DNA from: JABDMD01 sp965203475
Lineage (GTDB): Bacteria; Pseudomonadota; Gammaproteobacteria; UBA4575
Length of the DNA: 64,000 nt
NCBI GenBank assembly: GCA_965203475.1
Contig: OZ241890.1
Span: forward strand, 1,426,001-1,490,000
Direction of reading: 5' to 3'
A program made the translations under genes and the position numbers. This document shows, piece by piece, positions 9,156 through 18,242 of the stretch. Below the pieces are notes generated by a model. That model searched no databases. It was not told the origin of the DNA and was given only the letters and a program-made list of their open reading frames with translations. The first letter of the stretch is position 1. The number at the start of each line of letters is the position of its first letter.

Positions 9156-11420
9156 TCAATCCAGTGTTAATTTTTGATTATCTATATTAATGTCAAAATA
9201 CACAGAAATAGATTTTTCTGATATATGTAAAAACTTCCCATAATAAGCATTAATTGAACATGATTTATCAGAATATTGTCGCATAAACAGATACCTACCT
9301 TTGAATTTGATTCCATTTTTACATATTTCTTCGCAATCATTTTTGACTATAAATATATGGTCTATGTATGAATCAAACTTTACCTTTACATATGAATAGC
9401 CAACATCGGTTTCATAGTATAAATCTTCTAATTCAGGGCCTGTATTTTCCATTAAAATAAATGCAATGTTTTTTTGTTTTTCTTTTATTGAATAACTAAT
9501 TTTCTGTACTGGTTCTTTTTCTCCATATCGTTCAGATACATAAGATATTTCCTCTTTCTCATTTAGTACTTTAGTATTCTTTGTGCTCAGTATATCTATA
9601 CGTTTTAAATTAGTTTTTATTTTTATTTTATTTTCACTATAACTTCTAACTTTATATTTATCTTTAACATGAAACGATAAAACACTGCCTTCATAATTTT
9701 GTAATTTTGGTATATCATCAAAAATAATCCAATATTTATCCTTGCAATATAAAATGCCTCTTTTATATTTGTTATATATACTTCCTGATACTAATTTTGA
9801 GCACACATATGATGCCATTTCATAATCAAAACTATCTTCGATGTATGTAGTAACAGTCTCAAACTGATCTCTAAAATCTCCGCACAAGTTTCCTAATGGA
9901 TCTTGATTTCTAATAGATAGCGTATTATGACTTTCTACACCCATAAAATATTCTCTAAAAGATTGTGAACTAAGATCAAATTTATTCTCAAATCTGTATG
10001 TATATGTTCCAGAATCACAAAACACTAAATCTCCATCCGAAAAAAAATATACAGAGTGAAAATCAGAATGCATATGACCGTAGTGTGATCGCACATCCTT
10101 GTTAGGTCCAGTTCTAAATATCAGTCTGGATTTTTCTAGTTGCCCAAAAATATACAATCCGCCTAATGGAAATTCTTTGTAATTCTTTAATGACTTTTTT
10201 TGTGTAAAAACGTGAAATTTTTGAATTTGCATCCAGTATGAAAATGTTGTGTCAGGTTTTTTCTCTAATTCAATGTCGTTATTAAATAATTCCCTATAAA
10301 TTGCTCTGAACGAAGAAATATAAAGATGATCAAATAGAGATAGTGGGAATAGTGTGTCGTCATTGCTATCCCCTAATGCAATCATATCGCCCGTGATAGA
10401 AGATAAATAAATTTGGTATAGAAGGGATTGTTCTAATCGCTGTTCAAACCAGGACGGAACTATTTTTTTATTAAGTCTACACAAACTGTAATATGCAACG
10501 GCCATTTCACATATAATTTTGTGATAATGACTTGAATGTTCAAAATTAGCACCATCAGAATATATTTGGTTTTTAAATTCGTATTCCCATTTTTTTTCAT
10601 AGTCCTCTGATAAACTTGAATTTACTAAACTAGGGTATAAATACTGTAAATACCAACCAGTAAAAAAATCGATTAATAAATGGTTGTTTGAAACTGAATT
10701 GCCCAATTGCGGTAATATATAGTGAATATCACACAATAAAACATTAACAAGTAGTGACTGTAGGTCTTCTTTTTCAGCTAGATCAATACCTGGAATAGCT
10801 TCAGATAAATGCAAACTGAATAAACAACTTAAAATACGTTGTGATACAACAATATTACTATAGAAGCACAACTTTCTATTAGTAAATTTACTAGCAAACC
10901 GTTGCCATTGCCTTAGAAATATAACAACATCATTACTATATTGATTTTTAGCACAATACATTAATAACAATTTAGGAACATGTTGAAATCGATGAATTTT
11001 TACTTCATATAGCTTGTCTTTATAAACTAACTTAGGACTAACTAGCCATTTATTTTTTAAGCGATTATATTTATAAGAATAATTTCCATAAATAGGAATT
11101 CCACTTTTCTCATATTTCTCTTTTTCATATACAAGATGCTCTGCTAAATGTTTATTATTTAAAATATAGTTTTTACATAAATTATTTATGTTTCTTTTAC
11201 TGAATATATTTTGATTCTCCTCACCTTCTAAAAAGTACTCTACTATCTCTTTTTTAAATTTATCTGCCTTGCTATAACTACTTCCAGAAATTATTTTTTT
11301 TAACGCATTGGAAAACCAATAGTTTTCATTTGTATAATGATTAACTATATTTTTATATCCATATGGTAAATAGTTAATATTTTTACGTAGTATTTTAAGC
11401 ATTTTAAAAAGAGTGATCAT
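9156..11420 (-). CDS. heparinase II/III-family protein
   Basis: The 754-residue protein has the two-part layout of the heparinase II/III and alginate lyase families: an N-terminal alpha/alpha-toroid region (about 60-400) and a C-terminal beta-sandwich region. The diagnostic segment SHYGHMHSDFHSVYFF lies near residues 441-456 and carries the conserved His residues. Characterised members cleave uronic-acid glycosidic bonds by beta-elimination. Relatives are regular members of exosortase A loci, where they may trim or edit the polymer. No signal peptide is evident; the N-terminus is basic and aromatic. The presence of this family is a main reason to infer uronic acids in the polysaccharide. Confidence 0.85.
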   Translation of the reverse strand: MITLFKMLKILRKNINYLPYGYKNIVNHYTNENYWFSNALKKIISGSSYSKADKFKKEIVEYFLEGEENQNIFSKRNINNLCKNYILNNKHLAEHLVYEKEKYEKSGIPIYGNYSYKYNRLKNKWLVSPKLVYKDKLYEVKIHRFQHVPKLLLMYCAKNQYSNDVVIFLRQWQRFASKFTNRKLCFYSNIVVSQRILSCLFSLHLSEAIPGIDLAEKEDLQSLLVNVLLCDIHYILPQLGNSVSNNHLLIDFFTGWYLQYLYPSLVNSSLSEDYEKKWEYEFKNQIYSDGANFEHSSHYHKIICEMAVAYYSLCRLNKKIVPSWFEQRLEQSLLYQIYLSSITGDMIALGDSNDDTLFPLSLFDHLYISSFRAIYRELFNNDIELEKKPDTTFSYWMQIQKFHVFTQKKSLKNYKEFPLGGLYIFGQLEKSRLIFRTGPNKDVRSHYGHMHSDFHSVYFFSDGDLVFCDSGTYTYRFENKFDLSSQSFREYFMGVESHNTLSIRNQDPLGNLCGDFRDQFETVTTYIEDSFDYEMASYVCSKLVSGSIYNKYKRGILYCKDKYWIIFDDIPKLQNYEGSVLSFHVKDKYKVRSYSENKIKIKTNLKRIDILSTKNTKVLNEKEEISYVSERYGEKEPVQKISYSIKEKQKNIAFILMENTGPELEDLYYETDVGYSYVKVKFDSYIDHIFIVKNDCEEICKNGIKFKGRYLFMRQYSDKSCSINAYYGKFLHISEKSISVYFDINIDNQKLTLD

Positions 11421-11483
11421 TATCTATACGTGTATAGAATCTAATTTATCTTACGTATATATATAAAAAATATTTAATAACTA

Positions 11484-12824
11484 TTAAACAAATTGTGAAA
11501 TATTGCTTTTAACATGACGTAGTTTTCCAGATTTTTCTCTAGCAATTTCTTGCACTGATTCGAATACAATTTTCATGCCTTGGCCCAATCTTTTTTTGAA
11601 GCTTTTTTTAATATCAAGCAATTGCACATCATTTAATTCTTGACTTAAATTAAGAAGTATTAAAATTTTTTGAGAAGATTCCTGAATAATCTGAAATTCA
11701 ATAATTTCCTCAATTTCTCTCAATATATATATAAGACTTAAAGCATGTACTGCGGCACCATTTGTAGCGATAATAAAATCTGTAGTCCGGCCCTGAATTT
11801 TTTTTAGTAATGGAAGAGTTCTACCACAAGGACATATCTGATTATCTAAAATCCCAAGATCGCCTGTTCGATATCGTAAAAAAGGATATTCGCTAGTAGC
11901 TAGATTAGTCACTACAATTTCACCAATTTCTCCAGCAGGTAAGGTTTTACCATCCGAATCCACTATTTCAAGCAAAATATTTTCTGCAGTTATGTGCATG
12001 TTTCCAGAGGGACACTCATGAGCTATAAATCCAGAATCCCGACCACCATAGCCATTTGCAACCTTACATCTAAAAGTACTTTCAATCTCACGTCGTGAAT
12101 CTTCATAAAGTTGCTCAGCAGTAACAAATACAACTTTTACTCCAACATTATCTAAACGTATATTTAATTTTTTCGCAAACTTTGCTAGTAGTGCTATTGA
12201 GGATGGATATCCAAATAGCATCTTTGGCTTAAACTTTTTAATGGAATTAATATATTCTTTTATATTGCTATTATTCATTTCAAATACAGGAAGCAATCTA
12301 GAACGCAATACTTTATCTCTTATGCTGCGAACAAAATCTTGTGCACCTAGTTCTATTGGCGAACCCCATAAAACAATTTCCGGGTCTCCTACGTCTACTC
12401 CCCACCAACGAGTTGCTCTCCATTTCGCAGCAATGTCATTTGAAACACGCTCTTTACTTAAATAAAATATAAGTGGCTCACCTGTTGAACCTCCAGTACT
12501 AAATTTTTTTAGCGAATTAATATTATTCGATAGTAGTTGTTGACTATTCTCACGCATGAATTTTTTATCAGTTATAGGTAGCAGCTGTATATCTAGTAGC
12601 GTTTCAATTTTTAATGAACCTACTTTCTTGCATTTTGTATAGTAAGGGATATCGTGTTTGATTTTTTCGATGAATGTTTTTAATCTTTCAAGTTGATAGC
12701 ACTCTAACTTATCTCGACTCCACCATTGACTGTTCTCGAGTTCGCGAAGAATTCTTTTTGAAGTGTGTCCTTTCAAACGTTCATGCAATGGAAACAATGC
12801 ATTTGAAATAATGTGTGTATACAT
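11484..12824 (-). CDS. CapK/PaaK-like adenylate-forming ligase
   Basis: The 446-residue product resembles phenylacetate-CoA ligase and CapK proteins of the ANL superfamily. The P-loop FSTGGSTGEP is at residues 108-117, and the YRTGDLG motif (A8-like region) follows in the C-terminal half. Members activate a carboxylic acid with ATP; within capsule loci they are thought to activate or transfer an acyl or amino-acid group. The order of motifs and the length fit a complete protein. The gene is 12 bp from the upstream glycosyltransferase gene. The substrate is unknown, but an acyl or amide decoration on the sugar is a reasonable guess. Confidence 0.82.
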   Translation of the reverse strand: MYTHIISNALFPLHERLKGHTSKRILRELENSQWWSRDKLECYQLERLKTFIEKIKHDIPYYTKCKKVGSLKIETLLDIQLLPITDKKFMRENSQQLLSNNINSLKKFSTGGSTGEPLIFYLSKERVSNDIAAKWRATRWWGVDVGDPEIVLWGSPIELGAQDFVRSIRDKVLRSRLLPVFEMNNSNIKEYINSIKKFKPKMLFGYPSSIALLAKFAKKLNIRLDNVGVKVVFVTAEQLYEDSRREIESTFRCKVANGYGGRDSGFIAHECPSGNMHITAENILLEIVDSDGKTLPAGEIGEIVVTNLATSEYPFLRYRTGDLGILDNQICPCGRTLPLLKKIQGRTTDFIIATNGAAVHALSLIYILREIEEIIEFQIIQESSQKILILLNLSQELNDVQLLDIKKSFKKRLGQGMKIVFESVQEIAREKSGKLRHVKSNISQFV

Positions 12825-12836
12825 GGAGTTTATTTT

Positions 12837-13916
12837 CTATAAAACACTTTCATATATCGAAAATAATGTAGGTTTTATATTATTCCATTCAAATTGCCTA
12901 ATTTTTTCCCTCCCATTTTGAATCAGTCTCTGTTTAAGTAGGTTATCACTCAATATCCTATGTATTGATTCAGCAGCAAGCTTTGGCGACTTAGGCGGGA
13001 CTAATAATGCGTCTTTTTCATGTTCTACCATATAACGAATACCACCAACATCAGTTGAAACAATGGGTACACCACAGGCTAGAGCTTCTAATAATGATAT
13101 CGGCATGTTATCGACCAAACTTGGGTTATAAACAATATCTGCATCTTGATATACTGAGGGCATATCTTTATTTTTTACTTTTCCTATAAACTTTACTGTG
13201 TAAGATAAATTTCGTGCTCGAACTTGATTTTTCAATTCTTGCTCTAAAGGGCCTGATCCAGCAATTGTCAAAGTTAAATCAGGATATTGATTTTGTAATT
13301 CGTATGCTGCTTCAATAGCGCTTTGAATGTCATAAATTTCTTCTAAACCTCTAGTTACAAGGACATTTATTTTTTCGTCAGTTTTATGTATATGCGTATA
13401 ATTATTAAACATATCCAAATTTATGATATTAGGAACTATTTTAGTTTCAAAACCAAACTTGTCGAAAATTTTCTCTAAAAAACCTGAAGGGACTATTACT
13501 ACGTCCACTTTCCGCAAAAAAAACTGCACTAAATAAATATATTTAGTGAAAAATTCTTCAGCTTGACCACCTCTATAATTTACAATCACAGATACATTAT
13601 TTATTTTTGCAATTAAAATGGCAGGACATGCAAATAAAAACCATGATAAACCTGAATTAGCCATTATATGAAAAATGTCAACTGAGCCAGCTGTTTTGGA
13701 TAGCTGAATACAATAGGTTACTAGTCTTGGTATTGCACGAATAAATTTTACATTTTTTATGAATAAAGGATAGTAAGGTGGATTTGTTTGAACAAAGTCA
13801 ACTTTTATTCCTTCGCGCTCTAAAAGTTTTTTTAACTGTTTCGTTTGATTTGCCATTCCTCCATGTGGTGGCGGAAGCGGACCAACAAGTCCAATATTGA
13901 ACTTTTCTTTGGTCAT
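12837..13916 (-). CDS. glycosyltransferase family 4
   Basis: This 359-residue protein has the GT-B fold of GT4 enzymes. The N-terminal LVGPLPPPHGGMANQ is a glycine-rich acceptor-side loop, and the C-terminal half carries the donor-binding part with ALACGVPIVSTDVGG and the preceding SLLE (an EX7E-type motif). It should add a sugar to the growing lipid-linked repeat unit on the cytoplasmic face. Its ATG overlaps the end of the preceding glycosyltransferase gene by 4 bp (stop of that gene at 13913), typical of translational coupling. The donor sugar cannot be told from the sequence. Confidence 0.88.
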   Translation of the reverse strand: MTKEKFNIGLVGPLPPPHGGMANQTKQLKKLLEREGIKVDFVQTNPPYYPLFIKNVKFIRAIPRLVTYCIQLSKTAGSVDIFHIMANSGLSWFLFACPAILIAKINNVSVIVNYRGGQAEEFFTKYIYLVQFFLRKVDVVIVPSGFLEKIFDKFGFETKIVPNIINLDMFNNYTHIHKTDEKINVLVTRGLEEIYDIQSAIEAAYELQNQYPDLTLTIAGSGPLEQELKNQVRARNLSYTVKFIGKVKNKDMPSVYQDADIVYNPSLVDNMPISLLEALACGVPIVSTDVGGIRYMVEHEKDALLVPPKSPKLAAESIHRILSDNLLKQRLIQNGREKIRQFEWNNIKPTLFSIYESVL

Positions 13917-15130
13917 ATTAAAGACGTATATATCTCTAGATATTTTTTGCCAATACTCTGCCAGGTCCTCTGACTACGTACATACTTTTCTGCATTATTT
14001 AAAATATTACTTACTTCTATTTTATTATCCATAGCATGCAATATACATTTATACAATGACTGAACATCATTTGCTGTATACAAATAACCTGTTTTACCAT
14101 GATTAATCAGTTCTTTATGTCCTCCAACATCGGATACAATTGCAATACAACGTTGGGCCATAGCTTCAAGAGGTTTTAATGGCGTAACTGTCTCGGTTAA
14201 TCGTGTTGAAATCCTTGGGCAAACTATTGCATTTATAACACCAAAATAATCTTTAACTTGTTCATGGGGGACTCGACCAGTAAATTTTACGTATTCAGAC
14301 AAGTTATATTGCTCTACTAATCCTTTTAATTTCGATTCTTCTTCACCACCACCTATTAACATAACTAAAATATCTTTATTCTCCCCTACAAGCAGTTTAG
14401 TAACCTCAATAAGTTGCGCTAATCCCTCGTAAGAGTAAAAAGAACCAATAAAACCAAGCACATATTTTGATTTCAAATTAAACTTTTCTTGCAACTTAGA
14501 AACGTTGTCTTTCTTTGGAAAAAGTAGTAAATCATCATCTACTCCATTTCCAACCACTCTAATTTTGTTAGCGTTAATACCTCTGTTTACAATATCACTC
14601 TTAAGCCCTTCACAAATTGTTGTCACGTAGTCTGCTTTTTTAATAACATTTGTTTCTAATCTACGTGATAGCTTATATCTGAAGCTATTGAATTCTGTAG
14701 AACCATTATCAACTGCCGCATCTTCCCAAAATGCACGTATTTCATACACAAATGGTATTTTATGTCGTTTAGATATTACTGCAGCTGCTGTTCCATTTAA
14801 TGCTGGAGAATGTGCATGAATAATATCTGGTTTAATTTTATGGACTAGCTTCTCCAATCTTTTTTTTGTATCTCTAATTACCTGAAGTTGATTAATGGCT
14901 GGAAACTTATATAAAGCTTCACACGTTGGTAATGTTCTATAAAATTTTAAACCATCAATTGTTTCTGATAACTTATATGAATTTGATACAATATAGTGTT
15001 TAGTGCTCGTCAAATGATATGTATCTAAACCAAGATTGCGCTGAGCATTTAGAATGCCTTTGCTTCTAAAAGTATAGCCACTGTGTAATGGTATTGAATG
15101 ATCTAAAACATGCAAAACCTTGCAAGACAT
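13913..15130 (-). CDS. exosortase A-associated glycosyltransferase (TIGR04063 type)
   Basis: The 405-residue GT4 enzyme begins with VLHVLDHSIPLHSGYTFRS, the recognisable opening of the PEP-CTERM/exosortase A glycosyltransferase family TIGR04063 (Daro_2409 type). The donor-binding half shows PLKPLEAMAQRCIAIVSDVG. It probably adds one residue of the repeat unit. The gene lies 35 bp downstream of the amidotransferase gene and overlaps the next glycosyltransferase gene by 4 bp. Family assignment is from memory of the N-terminal signature and of the locus context. Confidence 0.9.
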   Translation of the reverse strand: MSCKVLHVLDHSIPLHSGYTFRSKGILNAQRNLGLDTYHLTSTKHYIVSNSYKLSETIDGLKFYRTLPTCEALYKFPAINQLQVIRDTKKRLEKLVHKIKPDIIHAHSPALNGTAAAVISKRHKIPFVYEIRAFWEDAAVDNGSTEFNSFRYKLSRRLETNVIKKADYVTTICEGLKSDIVNRGINANKIRVVGNGVDDDLLLFPKKDNVSKLQEKFNLKSKYVLGFIGSFYSYEGLAQLIEVTKLLVGENKDILVMLIGGGEEESKLKGLVEQYNLSEYVKFTGRVPHEQVKDYFGVINAIVCPRISTRLTETVTPLKPLEAMAQRCIAIVSDVGGHKELINHGKTGYLYTANDVQSLYKCILHAMDNKIEVSNILNNAEKYVRSQRTWQSIGKKYLEIYTSLI

Positions 15131-15165
15131 ATTTTACTTCTAATTGTTCCTTAATTAATTCAGTA

Positions 15166-17061
15166 TTATTCACTGAAATTATATCTACAAAACGATTTAA
15201 ACATTAGTAACGACCATATAATTGCACTATGATCACGAAACCCTTTTAAATGTTCGTTTGTCAACTTATCGATTTCTTTTAAATTAAAAATATTAGTATC
15301 GTTTACATATTCATTCTTTGTTAAATTCACAACATTATCTCGTAATGGTCCACGAAACCATTGAGCAAGAGGAACAGCAAACCCCATTTTTTTTCTATAT
15401 AGAATATTGTTAGGTAATCTACTCTCAAGCGCTTTTTTGAAAATATATTTTCCCTCACCATTACGTAATTTAAAACTTGGTGGTAATTTTGCAATCCATT
15501 CAACCAAATGATGGTCTAGAATTGGAACTCTAACCTCTAGAGAATTGGCCATGCTTGCGCGATCTACTTTTGTAAGAATATCTCCAGGCAAATAAGTCTT
15601 AAGATCGAGATATTGAATCTGAGTAAGTGGATCATCAAATTGAGTTGAATTTGCATAACTACGTAAAATTTCAACTGCATTATATTCTTGTAAAGTCCGG
15701 TTGAATTCTTCGCTATATAGCTTTTTTCTAATCGTATCGCCAACGATAGAAACACTATGAAAATAACCGTCAATACTATTTCGAGCTAAAGATTGAAAAG
15801 TAGATTTTGCACGAAAAACTTTTGGGGCCCAATCCATTTTTGGGTAAACACTACCTAAAATCCCAAATATTGGTCTGCGCAATGATTCATGAAAAATAGA
15901 TCTAGTTTTCTCTTCAACTACATGCCATTTATAACGCCTATAGCCTCCAAGATTTTCATCGCCCCCGTCACCAGACAGAGCAACGGTGACGTTTTTACGT
16001 GCTAATTCGCATACTTTAAAAGTAGGTATAGCCGAACTATCTGCAAATGGTTCATCATAAATTTGTGATAATTTATTAACTAGCTCGACACTATTTGGCT
16101 CTACTTGCAAAGAACTATGATCAGTTTGACATAATTGAGCTATTTGCTCAGCGTATTCGCTTTCATTAAACTTTTTTTCACCAAAAGATATCGAACATGT
16201 ATTGACAGGATCAGAGGAAATTTCACTCATTAGTGATACTACCGAACTTGAATCCACACCTCCTGAAAGAAATGCGCCTAAAGGAACATCAGAGATTAAT
16301 CTAATCTTCACTGCTTCACGTAACCTTGAAATTAATTGTTCACACGCTTCTTTTTCGCTTATATAATTATCAGTGGAAAACATTACATCCCAATATTTTT
16401 TCACTTTTGGAGTTTTCTCACTTCTAGGTATCAATAACATATGGCCTGGGAGAAGTTTTTTAACTGATTTAAAAATCGACTTCGGATCTGGCACGTATCC
16501 ATATGCAAAATATTCTTCAATTGCTTGAGCATCTAGTTCTTTTGACAAATTTGGATGCTTCATTATAGCTTTTAACTCAGAAGCAAATACAAACTGGCCA
16601 CAAGGGAGTATCGAATAGTAGAGAGGCTTAATACCTAATCGATCTCGTGCCAAAAATAGTTCCTGCTTGTTGCTGTCCCAAATCGCAAATGCAAACATAC
16701 CTCTAAATTTATTCACACATTGCTCACCCCATTGCTCCCAAGCATGCACGATAACTTCTGTATCACATTTTGTTTTAAATATATGACCATGAGCTATTAG
16801 CTCATTACTCAACTCATGAAAGTTATAAATTTCACCGTTGTAGACAACTACAACCGACTTGTCTTCGTTATAAAGTGGTTGCTGCCCTGATGAGAGATCA
16901 ATAATCGATAAACGTCTATGACCTAAACCTACATTTGACTCAATATGAATACCTGATTCATCTGGGCCACGATGAGTCTGACTAGTATTCATTGCAATAA
17001 GTACATCACGATTTACTTTTTGTTGGTGCGCCAAATTTAAAATGCCAGTGATTCCACACAT
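15166..17061 (-). CDS. exosortase A system amidotransferase (asparagine synthase family)
   Basis: This 631-residue glutamine-dependent amidotransferase starts MCGITGIL, so Cys2 becomes the N-terminal nucleophile of the class II glutaminase domain. RGPDESG (31-37) and NGEIYNF (75-81) complete that site. The synthase domain holds the PPi loop SGGVDSS at residues 266-272 and GDGGDE further on. The length and context fit the exosortase A amidotransferase 1 family (TIGR03108). It probably amidates a carboxylate of a sugar acid in the exopolysaccharide. Unlike the homologue at 1057-2928, all catalytic features are present. Confidence 0.92.
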   Translation of the reverse strand: MCGITGILNLAHQQKVNRDVLIAMNTSQTHRGPDESGIHIESNVGLGHRRLSIIDLSSGQQPLYNEDKSVVVVYNGEIYNFHELSNELIAHGHIFKTKCDTEVIVHAWEQWGEQCVNKFRGMFAFAIWDSNKQELFLARDRLGIKPLYYSILPCGQFVFASELKAIMKHPNLSKELDAQAIEEYFAYGYVPDPKSIFKSVKKLLPGHMLLIPRSEKTPKVKKYWDVMFSTDNYISEKEACEQLISRLREAVKIRLISDVPLGAFLSGGVDSSSVVSLMSEISSDPVNTCSISFGEKKFNESEYAEQIAQLCQTDHSSLQVEPNSVELVNKLSQIYDEPFADSSAIPTFKVCELARKNVTVALSGDGGDENLGGYRRYKWHVVEEKTRSIFHESLRRPIFGILGSVYPKMDWAPKVFRAKSTFQSLARNSIDGYFHSVSIVGDTIRKKLYSEEFNRTLQEYNAVEILRSYANSTQFDDPLTQIQYLDLKTYLPGDILTKVDRASMANSLEVRVPILDHHLVEWIAKLPPSFKLRNGEGKYIFKKALESRLPNNILYRKKMGFAVPLAQWFRGPLRDNVVNLTKNEYVNDTNIFNLKEIDKLTNEHLKGFRDHSAIIWSLLMFKSFCRYNFSE

Positions 17062-17089
17062 TAAAATAACCCAATATTTTCCAACTTAT

Positions 17090-18235
17090 TTAATTAAAAT
17101 TTGTATAAAGATCGCTGTATTTATGAACCATCTTCAATAGGCTAAAATCTCGCTCAATAATTTCCCTTCCATATGATCCATGCCGCAGTCTAAGATCAGC
17201 GTTATCGATGTACATCAATAACGCATTCGCTAAGCTTTTAGGCTCTTTAGTTGGCACAATAAACCCGCTCATATTTGCTTTGACTAAGTCACTATTAGCC
17301 CCAACATCTGTAGCAATTATAGGTAGTCCACATGCCATTGACTCCAAGATAGTATTTGACATGCCTTCCGCAATTGAAGGCAATACAAAAATGTCAAACG
17401 TATTTATTATTGATTGAATATCTTCTTTTGATCCAACTAAATGACAAATTTGATTGAGTTGTAATTCAATTATTTTAGTTTCAAGTTTTTGTCGCAAACT
17501 ACCATCACCAACTATTAATAATTTTATTTTGTCGTGTAATAAAGGTTTTATTTTCAGTAATTCGTTAATTGATAAAATTAAATTCTCATGATCTTTTACC
17601 ACCTCTAACCGGCCTACTGACCCTATTATGACTCTACCCTTTAAATCATCTACCCCATAAATATATTCGGAGATATTTAATCTTCTTGGCCTGAATTTAT
17701 CAGTATCAACCCCGTTATTAATTTGCAACACTTTTGCATCAGAAAGTTTTAATTCTTTGACTAGATATCTTTCTAATTCTTTAGATACAGCAATAACTCT
17801 ATGTACTAATTTAGATAGCAATTTTTTTAATATACGATACTTTTTATTTTTCCCGTACAAATCATGTATATCACGACCATGTTCGCCATGAATTCTATAA
17901 GGAACACACGCTAGAAATGCTATGAACTGCATTTCAAATGCTGCTAAATTACGTGTGTGCACAATGTCAGGCTTATATTTTCTAAATAATTTATAGGCTC
18001 TAACATAGCTTGCTATGTCGTTACCTTCCTTTTTATTCAAACTCAATACTACTGTATTATGTTTCAATCTTTCTTTGAAGTTCGTTACAGCTTTTAAACT
18101 TAGAATGATATGTTTAATTCTTTTATTGGTGAGATTGTTGACTATATTCACAACACCATTTTCTAAACCGCCATGGTCAAGTTTGTAAATGATGTGCATG
18201 ATAGTAATATTGTTGTTTTTCCCACGTTTGTACAT
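17090..18235 (-). CDS. exosortase A-associated glycosyltransferase (TIGR03088 type)
   Basis: The 381-residue GT4 protein has the N-terminal signature IMHIIYKLDHGGLENGVVN, which I recognise as the TIGR03088 (stp2) sugar transferase family of exosortase A loci. The donor site motif SNTILESMACGLPIIATDVG is in the C-terminal third. It likely adds a sugar to the undecaprenyl-linked intermediate. It lies 7 bp after the exosortase gene and 28 bp before the amidotransferase gene, so all three are probably co-transcribed. Confidence 0.92.
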   Translation of the reverse strand: MYKRGKNNNITIMHIIYKLDHGGLENGVVNIVNNLTNKRIKHIILSLKAVTNFKERLKHNTVVLSLNKKEGNDIASYVRAYKLFRKYKPDIVHTRNLAAFEMQFIAFLACVPYRIHGEHGRDIHDLYGKNKKYRILKKLLSKLVHRVIAVSKELERYLVKELKLSDAKVLQINNGVDTDKFRPRRLNISEYIYGVDDLKGRVIIGSVGRLEVVKDHENLILSINELLKIKPLLHDKIKLLIVGDGSLRQKLETKIIELQLNQICHLVGSKEDIQSIINTFDIFVLPSIAEGMSNTILESMACGLPIIATDVGANSDLVKANMSGFIVPTKEPKSLANALLMYIDNADLRLRHGSYGREIIERDFSLLKMVHKYSDLYTNFN

Positions 18236-18242
18236 ATATTAA

